Below, in pieces: positions 46,305 through 55,400 of a DNA stretch of 64,000 nt (the stretch's first letter is position 1; every line of letters begins with the position of its first letter). The translations under genes were made by a program, and so were the position numbers. The DNA comes from Flavobacteriaceae bacterium PS02338 (GTDB taxonomy: Bacteria > Bacteroidota > Bacteroidia > Sphingobacteriales > Sphingobacteriaceae). Where the stretch lies: contig JASCOD010000001.1 of the NCBI GenBank assembly GCA_029959615.1, positions 1,612,001 to 1,676,000 of the forward strand. Direction: 5' to 3'. A model generated the notes under the pieces. The model saw only the letters and a program-made list of their open reading frames with translations, did not search any database and was not told where the DNA came from.

Positions 46305-46328
46305 GCTTTTGTATATTTGTATGACTGC

Positions 46329-46997
46329 CTAGAGTTGAAGGTTTGCCTTGTCAATCATGGTTATTGCTTCTTCAAAGCTTATACTTGCAATTTCGTCGTC
46401 AGTTTTTTTAAGCTGTAGTTTTTCAACCAATTCTTTTTTTGTTATAAAATAGCCGAGTGAGCTTTTATATCTATTCCCAAATGGTTGGTTTTGTTTGGTT
46501 AAGTTAACGAAGAGAATTTTGGTTTTTGATCCATTTTGTTTAATCCAATTTTTGCCCCATTTATTGGATTCTTTTATAAGTACGCCTGTTAGTCCACCAC
46601 CATAATAAGAACCAGAATTTTTCACAATATTTGGTGTTTCTTCATCTATAAAACTTGAACAGAATTTACTTCCTTCTAAGTTTAACTTTAAAAATATTTT
46701 CCAATTATTTAAATCGTTAGTATAACCTAAATTTAGAAAGGTACTTCCCTTGTAGGTTATTGCCCAAGATTGATTTAGTTTGTTTAAGCTTTTTCCTGTG
46801 CTATCATCTATAAATTTTTTTATCCAAATATGACTGTCCCCAACTTCCTTTACTACTAAAGAGACGTTTTTGTCTGTGGCTTTTTTTGCGATGTAATCAT
46901 CTGTTGATTTATAAATGTCAACTTTGACGGTATCTTGCGCATATGATGTGCATATTTTAGATGTGAGAAGAAGTAAGATTATTGTTAGTTTTCTCAT
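46329..46997 (-). CDS. Hypothetical exported protein
   Basis: The 222-residue protein has a signal peptide ending in TSYAQ, then VKVDIYKSTDDYIAKKATDK and a mixed beta domain (SWAITYKGSTFLNLGY, LGYFITKKELVEKLQLKKTD). The IYKSTDDYI segment is reminiscent of short Bacteroidetes secreted proteins of unknown function. It converges on the 45843-46304 lipoprotein gene. I cannot assign a role. Confidence 0.7.
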   Translation of the reverse strand: MRKLTIILLLLTSKICTSYAQDTVKVDIYKSTDDYIAKKATDKNVSLVVKEVGDSHIWIKKFIDDSTGKSLNKLNQSWAITYKGSTFLNLGYTNDLNNWKIFLKLNLEGSKFCSSFIDEETPNIVKNSGSYYGGGLTGVLIKESNKWGKNWIKQNGSKTKILFVNLTKQNQPFGNRYKSSLGYFITKKELVEKLQLKKTDDEIASISFEEAITMIDKANLQL

Positions 46998-47026
46998 AAT
47001 ATTTATTTCCGTAAGTATATAAAGCT

Positions 47027-47713
47027 TTAAAACTTCTCGAATTTTTCCCAGAAGCCATCTCTTGGCAGTTTGGCAAATATTTTAATGGGCTCTTTCTTCA
47101 CGGGATGTACAAATTCCAGCTGACGGGCATGTAAACAGATACTTCCCTTTTTGCTGCCTCGAGGATAACCATATTTATTGTCGCCAACTATTGGACAGCC
47201 CATGGTAGAAAGCTGTACTCTAATTTGATGTGAACGGCCGGTTAATGGGTTAACTCTCAATAAATAGTAGCCATCTAGTTCTGTTAGTAGTTGGTAGTCT
47301 AATTCACAATACTGACTGCCTTTTGCTTCGTAGTCGTAAGATTTTACTACGTTTTTCTTTGGATCTTTAATTAACCAGTTGATGAGCTTTCCTTGAGACT
47401 TAGCTGGTTTTTTTCGCACTACCGCAAAGTATGTTTTTTTGATTTCGCGATTTTTAAAGATGGCGTTCATCCTGTCTAAAGCTTTGCTGGTTTTAGCAAA
47501 GAGGATTAAGCCACTTACAGGTCTGTCTAAACGATGTGCAACGCCTAAAAAAGCAGTACCAGGTTTGTTGTATTTAGTTGCCAAAAAATCCCTCACCATA
47601 TCGTCTAACGGTTTGTCTCCAGTTTCGTCAACTTGTACTACATCGCCAGCTCTTTTGTTGATAGCAATAAGGTGGTTGTCCTCGTAAAGTACGTCTGCTT
47701 CGGTAATGGCCAT
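47027..47713 (-). CDS. RluA-family pseudouridine synthase
   Basis: From ATG 47713 the protein has 228 residues. The catalytic aspartate is D63 in VAHRLDRPVSGLILF, and the NPLTGRSHQIRVQLSTMGCP segment is the family motif. It isomerises uridine to pseudouridine in rRNA or tRNA. It lacks an S4 domain, like RluA/TruC-type enzymes. A TTG start at 47722 would add three residues made by the adjoining palindromic repeat and is rejected. Confidence 0.93.
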   Translation of the reverse strand: MAITEADVLYEDNHLIAINKRAGDVVQVDETGDKPLDDMVRDFLATKYNKPGTAFLGVAHRLDRPVSGLILFAKTSKALDRMNAIFKNREIKKTYFAVVRKKPAKSQGKLINWLIKDPKKNVVKSYDYEAKGSQYCELDYQLLTELDGYYLLRVNPLTGRSHQIRVQLSTMGCPIVGDNKYGYPRGSKKGSICLHARQLEFVHPVKKEPIKIFAKLPRDGFWEKFEKF

Positions 47714-47716
47714 ATA

Positions 47717-47794
47717 CCCCAAACCCCTAAAGGGGCATTTTATAGTTAAAATTGTTTGTTATTTCTCCCTGAAAGCCCCTTTAGGGGTTTGGGG
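47717..47794. repeat. Perfect palindromic repeat (CCCCAAACCCCTAAAGGGGC)
   Basis: CCCCAAACCCCTAAAGGGGC (47717-47736) and its exact complement (47775-47794) are 20-base inverted arms around 38 bases. It fills the whole gap between panB (stop 47797) and the pseudouridine synthase start. Confidence 0.92.
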
Positions 47795-47796
47795 AT

Positions 47797-48612
47797 TTAA
47801 TATTGTTCTTTCTCGTTCGGGAAATCGTTCGCTTTTACATCGGCAATGTAAGATTGGGCTGCGCCTTTAATACCTTCGTACAAGTCTAAATATTGGCGTA
47901 AGAAGCGAGGTTTGAAACCTTTCGTCAAACCAATCATATCATTAACTACCAGCACTTGCCCATCACAATGAGGACCGGCACCAATACCAATTGTTGGAAT
48001 ATGTAGGCTTGCGGTTACCTCTTTAGCGAGTTTAGCCGGGATTTTTTCTAATACGACGCCAAAGCAGCCAGCTTCTTGCAATGCCAAAACATCGGTTTTT
48101 AATTTGTTAGCTTCAGCCTCGTCTTTTGCCCTAACCGTATAAGTCCCAAATTTATAAATAGATTGCGGTGTTAAGCCCAAGTGTCCCATTACTGGAATAC
48201 CCGCTGTGATAATGCGTTGAACTGATTCAACAATTTCTACTCCCCCTTCTACCTTTACGCCATGTGCGCCACTTTCTTTCATGATACGGATAGCTGAATT
48301 CAAAGCTTCTTTAGAGTTGCCTTGGTAAGAACCGAAAGGTAAATCTACTACTACAAAAGCTCTGCTTGCACCACGCACTACAGATTGTGCGTGATAAATC
48401 ATCTGATCTAAAGTGATTGGTAGTGTGGTTTCGTGGCCAGCCATTACGTTAGAGGCCGAATCTCCCACTAGTAGTACATCTAGGCCTGCATCATCTAAGA
48501 TGGTAGCCATTGAATAATCGTAAGCGGTAAGCATGGCAATTTTTTCGTTGCGCTGCTTCATCTCTTGCAAAGTATGCGTGGTTATACGCTTAATTTCTTT
48601 GTTTACCGACAT
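47797..48612 (-). CDS. panB: 3-methyl-2-oxobutanoate hydroxymethyltransferase
   Basis: The 271-residue enzyme adds a hydroxymethyl group from methylene-tetrahydrofolate to 2-oxoisovalerate, making ketopantoate for pantothenate. The motifs [67 protein letters not shown] and [20 protein letters not shown] are all characteristic. The start is MSVNKEIK at 48612; the frame extends to 48681, but that would be much longer than the family. Confidence 0.96.
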   Translation of the reverse strand: MSVNKEIKRITTHTLQEMKQRNEKIAMLTAYDYSMATILDDAGLDVLLVGDSASNVMAGHETTLPITLDQMIYHAQSVVRGASRAFVVVDLPFGSYQGNSKEALNSAIRIMKESGAHGVKVEGGVEIVESVQRIITAGIPVMGHLGLTPQSIYKFGTYTVRAKDEAEANKLKTDVLALQEAGCFGVVLEKIPAKLAKEVTASLHIPTIGIGAGPHCDGQVLVVNDMIGLTKGFKPRFLRQYLDLYEGIKGAAQSYIADVKANDFPNEKEQY

Positions 48613-48802
48613 GCTTTTTGTTTTGGTGTGCACAAAATTAACTTTTATTATTTGTAATAAAGAACAAGGAGCAAGGAACAAAGAGTAACAAATTAAGGAA
48701 TATAGCGGCTTTGTGATGGTGTTACTAAAAAACTAATCAACCAAAAACCAAACAACCGATAAACTTTTTTAAAAAATCTTTAAAAGAACCATTGAAAACA
48801 CA

Positions 48803-48810
48803 TACCTTTG
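48803..48810 (+). promoter_or_regulatory. -7 promoter element for carA
   Basis: TACCTTTG matches TAnnTTTG about 118 bases before the carA ATG, leaving a leader of roughly 110 bases in which no known regulatory fold was recognised. Confidence 0.5.
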
Positions 48811-48928
48811 TACTCCGAAATGAGAGAGTTCAATCATACGGTTTTGTCTTCTAGTAAAAGCGGTTTATCCGTTAAAAACTCCCATTCCTTTTTATCATTT
48901 TTTATCCCCAATTTTTATTGTAATTTAA

Positions 48929-50041
48929 ATGACTAACTACACTAAGTTACCAGCGATTTTGTTATTGGCCGATGGCACCGTTTTTTATGGCAAGGCTGCT
49001 GGAAAAATAGGAACTACCACTGGTGAAATCTGTTTCAATACAGGTATGACTGGCTATCAGGAGGTTTTTACAGATCCTTCTTATTTCGGACAGATTATGG
49101 TGACTACCAATGCGCATATTGGTAATTACGGTATGCATCGTGATGAGATCGAATCTGAAGGAATTAAAATTGCTGGCTTGGTTTGTAAAAATTACAACAT
49201 CAACTATTCTAGAAAAGAAGCTACAGAATCTATCCAGGACAACTTTCAAAATGAGAACATTGTAGGTATCTGCGATATAGATACTCGTGCTTTGGTTCGT
49301 CACATCCGTAATAAGGGAGCGATGAATGCTATCATTTCTTCTGAAATTACTGACTTGCAAGAGTTGAAAAAGAAGTTGGAAGAAGTTCCTTCTATGGATG
49401 GTTTAGAACTTTCCTCGGTAGTTTCTACTAAAGAGGCCTATTATTATGGTAATCCAGAAGCTGCAATTAAAGTTGCTGCTTTAGATTTAGGGATCAAAAA
49501 GAACATCCTTCGCAATTTTGATGATAGAGAACTTTACATCAAAGTATTTCCTGCAAAAACTACTTTTGAAGAAATGAATGCTTGGGGAGCTGATGGTTAT
49601 TTCATCTCTAACGGTCCTGGTGATCCATCGGCAATGCCTTATGCTATCGAAACAGTGAAAGCAGTTTTAGCGGCAGACAAACCATTGTTCGGCATCTGCT
49701 TAGGTCACCAGTTATTGGCTGAGGCAAACGGAATTGGTACCATGAAAATGTTTAATGGTCACCGTGGATTAAACCACCCAGTTAAAAATATCATTAAAAA
49801 CCACTGCGAGGTAACTTCACAAAACCACGGTTTCGGTGTAATTCCAGAAGAAGTTAAAGCTTCGGATAAAGTAGAAATTACTCATGTTAACTTAAACGAT
49901 GATTCTATCGAAGGTATCCGCGTAAAAGGCAAGAAAGCATTTTCGGTGCAATATCACCCAGAAAGTTCACCTGGTCCACATGATTCACGTTACCTTTTTG
50001 ATGATTTCGTGAGCATGATCAAAGGCGATTTAGTTTGGTAA
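48929..50041 (+). CDS. carA: Carbamoyl-phosphate synthase small subunit
   Basis: The 370-residue glutaminase subunit feeds ammonia to the large subunit for arginine and pyrimidine synthesis. N-terminal CarA motifs are GEICFNTGMTGYQEVFTDPS and GIVGICDIDTRALVRHIR type sequences. The class I glutamine amidotransferase domain has FISNGPGDPSAMP, the nucleophile in LFGICLGHQLL and the His-Glu pair in VQYHPESSPGPHDS. carB is not in the window; the gene ends in a strong terminator. Confidence 0.97.
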   Translation: MTNYTKLPAILLLADGTVFYGKAAGKIGTTTGEICFNTGMTGYQEVFTDPSYFGQIMVTTNAHIGNYGMHRDEIESEGIKIAGLVCKNYNINYSRKEATESIQDNFQNENIVGICDIDTRALVRHIRNKGAMNAIISSEITDLQELKKKLEEVPSMDGLELSSVVSTKEAYYYGNPEAAIKVAALDLGIKKNILRNFDDRELYIKVFPAKTTFEEMNAWGADGYFISNGPGDPSAMPYAIETVKAVLAADKPLFGICLGHQLLAEANGIGTMKMFNGHRGLNHPVKNIIKNHCEVTSQNHGFGVIPEEVKASDKVEITHVNLNDDSIEGIRVKGKKAFSVQYHPESSPGPHDSRYLFDDFVSMIKGDLVW

Positions 50042-50077
50042 ACTGAATTACGATTTTAGATTTACGTAACGCTATAC

Positions 50078-50110
50078 AAGAGCAAGGGCATGACGTCTTT
50101 GCTCTTTTTT
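50078..50110 (+). terminator. Terminator of carA
   Basis: AAGAGCAA and TTGCTCTT form the stem, followed by TTTT. It lies about 37 bases after the carA stop. Confidence 0.85.
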
Positions 50111-50254
50111 ATGGGATCTGATGTGCAATTTGCATGTCAAATCGTAATTCGTAAATATACAATCGTCAATCGAAATCATCATTTCATCCTCATAATTATT
50201 CCAATTAGCGAAAAATATTTTCCAATCCTCTAAAGCTTCTTACTTTTATATCAA

Positions 50255-51019
50255 ATGACAGATAGAAAAGCGATTATAAGCGTAAATAATTTAGTAAAAC
50301 ATTACGGCGAGTTCAAGGCCGTTCAAGGACTTTCGTTCGAGGTTTACGAAAATGAAATATTTGGTTTGCTTGGTCCAAATGGCGCAGGAAAAACCACTAC
50401 TTTAGAAATTATAGAAACTTTACGTGATAAAACCAGCGGCGAGGTTTTGGTAGATGGATTAAATGTAGATAGCGATGCCAATGCCATTAAACAAATCATT
50501 GGGGTACAGTTGCAGGCTGCGGGTTATTATCCAAACTTGAATCTGGTGGAGCTTTTGGAGCTTTTCGCTGGACTTTACGGCGTAAATGTTACACCAATGG
50601 AAATGCTGGCAAAAGTAAACTTGCAAGATAAGGCCAAAGCCAAATACAAAGAGCTTTCTGGAGGACAGAAACAACGTTTTTCGATTGCAACTACCTTAAT
50701 TAACTCTCCGAAAATTGTGTTTCTGGATGAGCCAACTACTGGTTTAGATCCGCAAGCACGTAGAAATCTTTGGGATTTGATTAGCGAAATTAGAAACAAT
50801 GGCACCACAGTAGTCATCACTACGCACTACATGGACGAGGCTGAACAGTTATGTGACCGAGTTGCTTTCGTGGAAGCTGGAAAAATTATTGCCTTAGATA
50901 CACCAGATCAATTGATAGATAATTTAATTGCTAGTGGATTTGAACGTAACAAAGAAGTGAAAGCCGCTAACTTGGAAGATGTGTTTATCAATCTTACCGG
51001 TAAGGAGTGGAGAGAGTAA
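50255..51019 (+). CDS. ABC transporter ATP-binding protein (CcmA/ABC-2 type)
   Basis: The 254-residue ATPase has Walker A GLLGPNGAGKTTTLEI, signature YKELSGGQKQRFSIATTL, Walker B IVFLDEPTTGLDPQARRN and the H-loop VVITTHYMDEAEQLCDRVAF. It belongs to the ABC-2 group of drug, lipid and antibiotic exporters. The permease gene follows 46 bases later, so the two form a transporter; the substrate is unknown. Confidence 0.94.
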   Translation: MTDRKAIISVNNLVKHYGEFKAVQGLSFEVYENEIFGLLGPNGAGKTTTLEIIETLRDKTSGEVLVDGLNVDSDANAIKQIIGVQLQAAGYYPNLNLVELLELFAGLYGVNVTPMEMLAKVNLQDKAKAKYKELSGGQKQRFSIATTLINSPKIVFLDEPTTGLDPQARRNLWDLISEIRNNGTTVVITTHYMDEAEQLCDRVAFVEAGKIIALDTPDQLIDNLIASGFERNKEVKAANLEDVFINLTGKEWRE

Positions 51020-51021
51020 AA

Positions 51022-51118
51022 CCCTAATCCCCTAAAGGGGACTTTTAGGATACAAACTTATAATCATGAAGAATAATATGGAAGATAGAAAATCAAACTC
51101 CCCTTTAGGGGCTGGGGG
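51022..51118. repeat. Palindromic repeat reaching into the ABC permease gene
   Basis: CCCTAATCCCCTAAAGGGGA (51022-51041) and TCCCCTTTAGGGGCTGGGGG (51099-51118) are inverted arms of the same family as 47717-47794. The right arm encodes residues 12-18 (SPLGAGG) of the permease, and the start codon lies between the arms. Confidence 0.85.
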
Positions 51119-52199
51119 GTACAATCATACAAAAGCCACGTTGGCACTAGCAAAAGCAAGTTTCAGATCGATTACTCGAAGCCCTTCTGCAGTAATTTTC
51201 ACCTTAGCATTTCCGTTGATATTCATTGTCGTTTTCGGCTTTATTGGCGGGGGAGGCATGAAACTCGATGTGGCTATAGCGCCAGGATCGGATTTGCAAA
51301 ATCCTGTAATCGCAGCTTTAGAGAAAACAGGTATATTACGCTTAACAAAAAATGATACACAGGAGAACATCGAGAAGAGCTTGGAAAAAGGAGCTTACGA
51401 TGCAGTGATTAATATAGAGAAAAACCCGAATGGTTTGCCGGCCTATTTTACCAATGTTAAATATACTTCTGCATCACTAACTAATGGAAATGTGCTAAAA
51501 TCTGTATTGAATGATTTGGCACATCAACTTAATACCGTAAATCAAAAGCCAACAGTTACCGAAATAAGAGCCACAACCATAACAGGCAGACTACATAGGA
51601 CCATCGATTTTATTTTGCCAGGGCAATTGGGCTTTTCTTTGTTAAGTACAGGTGTATTTGGTACCGCTTTTATCTTCTTCGCCTTAAGACAAAATTTAGT
51701 TATTAAACGATTTTTCGCTACACCAGTTAGGCGTTCGAGCATTGTATTGGGCGAAGCAATTGCCCGCATTGGTTTTGCGTTGTTAGGTGCTTTGTTTATC
51801 ATTATTATTGGTCACTTTGCCTTTAATTTTACACTCATTAATGGTTTCGTCACCGTGTTGAACATGATTGTTTTGGCTACTTTAGGTATCATCGTTTTCA
51901 TGGGTTTTGGTTTCGTGGTTTCGGGCTTGGCAAAAAGCGAGAGTACCATTCCGCCAATCTCAAACATCATCACCTTGCCTCAATTTTTGTTATCTGGAAC
52001 TTTCTTTTCTATCAACGCTTTTCCTGCTTGGTTGCAACCCATCAGCAGAGCATTGCCTTTAACTTACCTAAACGATGCTATGCGTAAAGTAGCTTTCGAA
52101 GGTGCCAACCTTTGGGATGTAAAACAGCAAATTTTAATTATGGTCGTTTGGGGTATCGGCATCTATGCCGTTGCAGTAAAAACTTTCAAATGGGAGTAA
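51066..52199 (+). CDS. ABC-2 type transporter permease
   Basis: The 377-residue membrane protein has an N-terminal helix (AVIFTLAFPLIFIVVFGFIG), a soluble loop (MKLDVAIAPGSDLQNPVIAA) and five more C-terminal helices, the ABC-2 permease pattern, with the conserved LPQFLLSGTFFSINAFP and LPLTYLNDAMRKVAFEG. It works with the upstream ATPase, probably exporting an unknown compound. The first 20 residues are unusual: residues 12-18 are encoded by a palindromic repeat, and normal relatives would begin near HTKATLALAKASF. Confidence 0.93.
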   Translation: MKNNMEDRKSNSPLGAGGYNHTKATLALAKASFRSITRSPSAVIFTLAFPLIFIVVFGFIGGGGMKLDVAIAPGSDLQNPVIAALEKTGILRLTKNDTQENIEKSLEKGAYDAVINIEKNPNGLPAYFTNVKYTSASLTNGNVLKSVLNDLAHQLNTVNQKPTVTEIRATTITGRLHRTIDFILPGQLGFSLLSTGVFGTAFIFFALRQNLVIKRFFATPVRRSSIVLGEAIARIGFALLGALFIIIIGHFAFNFTLINGFVTVLNMIVLATLGIIVFMGFGFVVSGLAKSESTIPPISNIITLPQFLLSGTFFSINAFPAWLQPISRALPLTYLNDAMRKVAFEGANLWDVKQQILIMVVWGIGIYAVAVKTFKWE

Positions 52200-52445
52200 T
52201 TGATATTGTCCCGAATTTCATGTAGGTATCTTTAAAAAAGTAAATAGTCTTTTAAGTGACCTAAATCGCACACTCCCATAAAAAAATAGGTTGTGTTGTA
52301 GTTTTGTTGTACCCCTATTTTTTAAAGAATAAACTGCTTTGTTCTATTTTGGCGGTTAAATAATGCAATATTTTGGTATCAATGCAGTAAGATTAAAGCT
52401 GTCACTTTTATCAAAATATCCAGCTAATCAAACCAAATATTCCAA

Positions 52446-55400
52446 ATGAAAAAAGCTTTACTAATTCTTTTTTTACTATGCAATGTCCTCGCTTATGCTC
52501 AACAACCTGTGAGAATAGGAGGGGGAAGTTATGCGGCTTACACACCGCTTTATAAAAGTAGGACAACTGATAGAGGTGGTGATCAGAGCTATCTCATGGA
52601 AAATCGTAAACTGTATATTACCGATAAAAATATTGGCAAGACTATACCAACTAACGATTGGTGGACAGATTTATTGGTAAGTCAATATTCGGGGAATTTA
52701 TGGGCTTATCCACAAGTGGTGAAAGCGGAACAGTATGGTTTTTTTGTAGCCTATCCAAAGGAATGGGAAGCTACTGGGCATGAACTCAAGTGGAAATCTC
52801 AAATTGAAGTTTCTGGAGTAGGTTTTAAGCCAGATGCCGCAAATGCGAATAACTGGCACGATTGGGGAATAGACTTTTTGATGAAGGATGGAAATAAAGA
52901 GATGCTGATAACTTTGGCTCACGGTATTCCATTTACTTGGGTAGAAACCAAGAATTTGACATTACAACTCAATATTGCCACAGGCATAGTTAACGATGGA
53001 AATGGCCAAGTTTTGCCGCTGCCTTATACAGGTAATAGTTTAATGGTAGATATTGGAGGAGATATTTACGGCATTTATGCCCCTGATAACACCAGGTTTT
53101 CCGTTAAAAATGGATTACTCCAAATTGAGTTTCAAGGGGCTGCGCAGTTCCTCTCTATAGGTGTACTTCCTTCTAAGCAAGATTTTGCAACCTATGCAAA
53201 TTACGCATATACGATTCCTCGTAACACTACTGTAAGCTGGAATTACAATGAAACTACTGGTAAGGTTACAACTAATTGGACGTTGCAAACCGAGAATTTG
53301 GCTGGGCAACCTCAGCTTAACGTTTTACAGGGGTTTATACCGCATCATTATAAAAATACCAATTTGAATTTTAGTTTTACAGGAGCGGTGTATCAAACGC
53401 CTCGCGGTAAAATGAAAATGGCTGCTGGAAACAGCTTTTCCATTGAATATCAATTTAACGGAATACTCCCTTTCTTCGCAAAACCTTTGCCAAATGAAAC
53501 TTTGACTAATCCATATCAGCGTATGCGCATGAAGCAAATGATTGCCGATTATGCTAATAATGGAAATTTTGGTGGTGATACCTATTGGGGAGGTAAAGGT
53601 TTGATTCAGATGGCGATGTATATGTCCTTTGCACACGAAATGGGCGAAACTGAACTTTTTGAAAAGTGTAAAACTCGCTTAAAAGATGTCTTGGTTAATT
53701 GGCTTACTTATACTCCTGGAGAGAATAGCTACTTTTTTGCAAAATATCCCCGTTGGGGCTCATTAGTAGGCTATGACACGAGTTATGACTCTGATACCTT
53801 CAACGATCATCATTTTCATTACGGCTATTTTACGCTAGCTAGTGCAATGTTGGCTCTTTTTGACGAAGATTTTAAAGCTAATTATGGCGATATGGCAACA
53901 TTGGTGGCCAAAGATTATGCTAATTGGGATAAAAATGATACTGATTTTCCATTGTTCCGAACCTTAGATCCTTGGGCTGGACATTCTTATGCTGGAGGTG
54001 TTGGCGGTGGCAATGGTAATGGACAAGAATCAACTTCTGAATCCATGCAGGGCTGGGGTGGTGTTTATTTACTTGGGGTAGCTACGGGAAATAAAGCCAT
54101 GAGAGATGCAGGGATTTTTGGTTGGACTTTAGAAGCAAGAGGGACTGCAGAGTATTGGTTTGACCGAGATAAGGAAAACATCGACTACACCAAATACACG
54201 AGGCCATATAATAGCAACCTTACTTCGCAGGGGATTGGATGGTGGACATGGTTTTCAGGTGATCCCGTTTGGATGCACTCGATACAATGGTTGCCCATAT
54301 CGCCAGCACTCAAATATCTTTATGAAGATTTAAATTTTGCCGAATGGGATTATAAGCAGATGTGGGATAAGAAGGAAATTAGGGGGTGGGAAACCCAAAC
54401 AGGGTTAACTCCTTCTGCGCTGAGCTATGAATCTGGTATTGGAAATGTAGTGATGTCTTACCTCCAAGTATTTAATCCAGATAGTGCGGCCGCTGTTTTT
54501 GATAAAATGTGGGATGCGCAAATGCCAGTAGCAAGAAATCATGATACTGGTGGAATTACCTACTTTCTTACACATTCTCATAGAACCTATGGAGATATCA
54601 GTTGGGATATCCACGCCAATATGCCTACTGCCACCACTTACAAACATCCAGTAACTGGCGTTTTTACTTACATGGTGTATAACCCTGATAACTCGCAAAA
54701 GAAAGTTAAATTTTATCGTAATGGGGCTGAAATATTAGAGATAAATGCACCTCCAAATAAGTTAACAGTATATTCTGATGCTCCGATACCAAGTGAGATT
54801 AAAATTACTTTAGAAAATGGATTGACGGTACAACCAAATGCTAATAGGCTCTTGAAAGCCACAGTTTTTGATCAATATGGAGCAACAATGGAAGGCCATG
54901 TTTTTCAATGGAGTTCAACAGAGGGCAGTATCGATGCCAATGGTACTTTTACGGCACCAGTAACAAAGGGAAATTCTACCGTCACTGTATCGAGCGGTAG
55001 CTTGTCGGCTAGCGTCGACCTTAGAATTGATGATTTGCCTCAACTTGCCGCAGGTAAATTGTTGCCGGATAATCAAAATTATATCGAGAAAGGTAAAACG
55101 GTAAATTTTTCATTGTCTCTAAAAAACCAATATAATGAGGCTTACCATGCCAATGTGAGTTGGCAAATTTTAAAAGGCACCAATCAGGTAAAGGCTGACT
55201 CTGTATTTAATTTGCAAGAGGTGGGTATTTATACGGTAAGGGCAACGGTAGAAAATCAGGTATTTGAACAGCAGGTTTATTTAACACCCAAATTTAGGAA
55301 TATTGCATTAGGTAAAAATGCTTATTCATCTTCAGAAGAAAATGCAGGAACATTAACCCGTTATGCTACTGATGGCAGTTATACTACTCGATGGGGGAGT

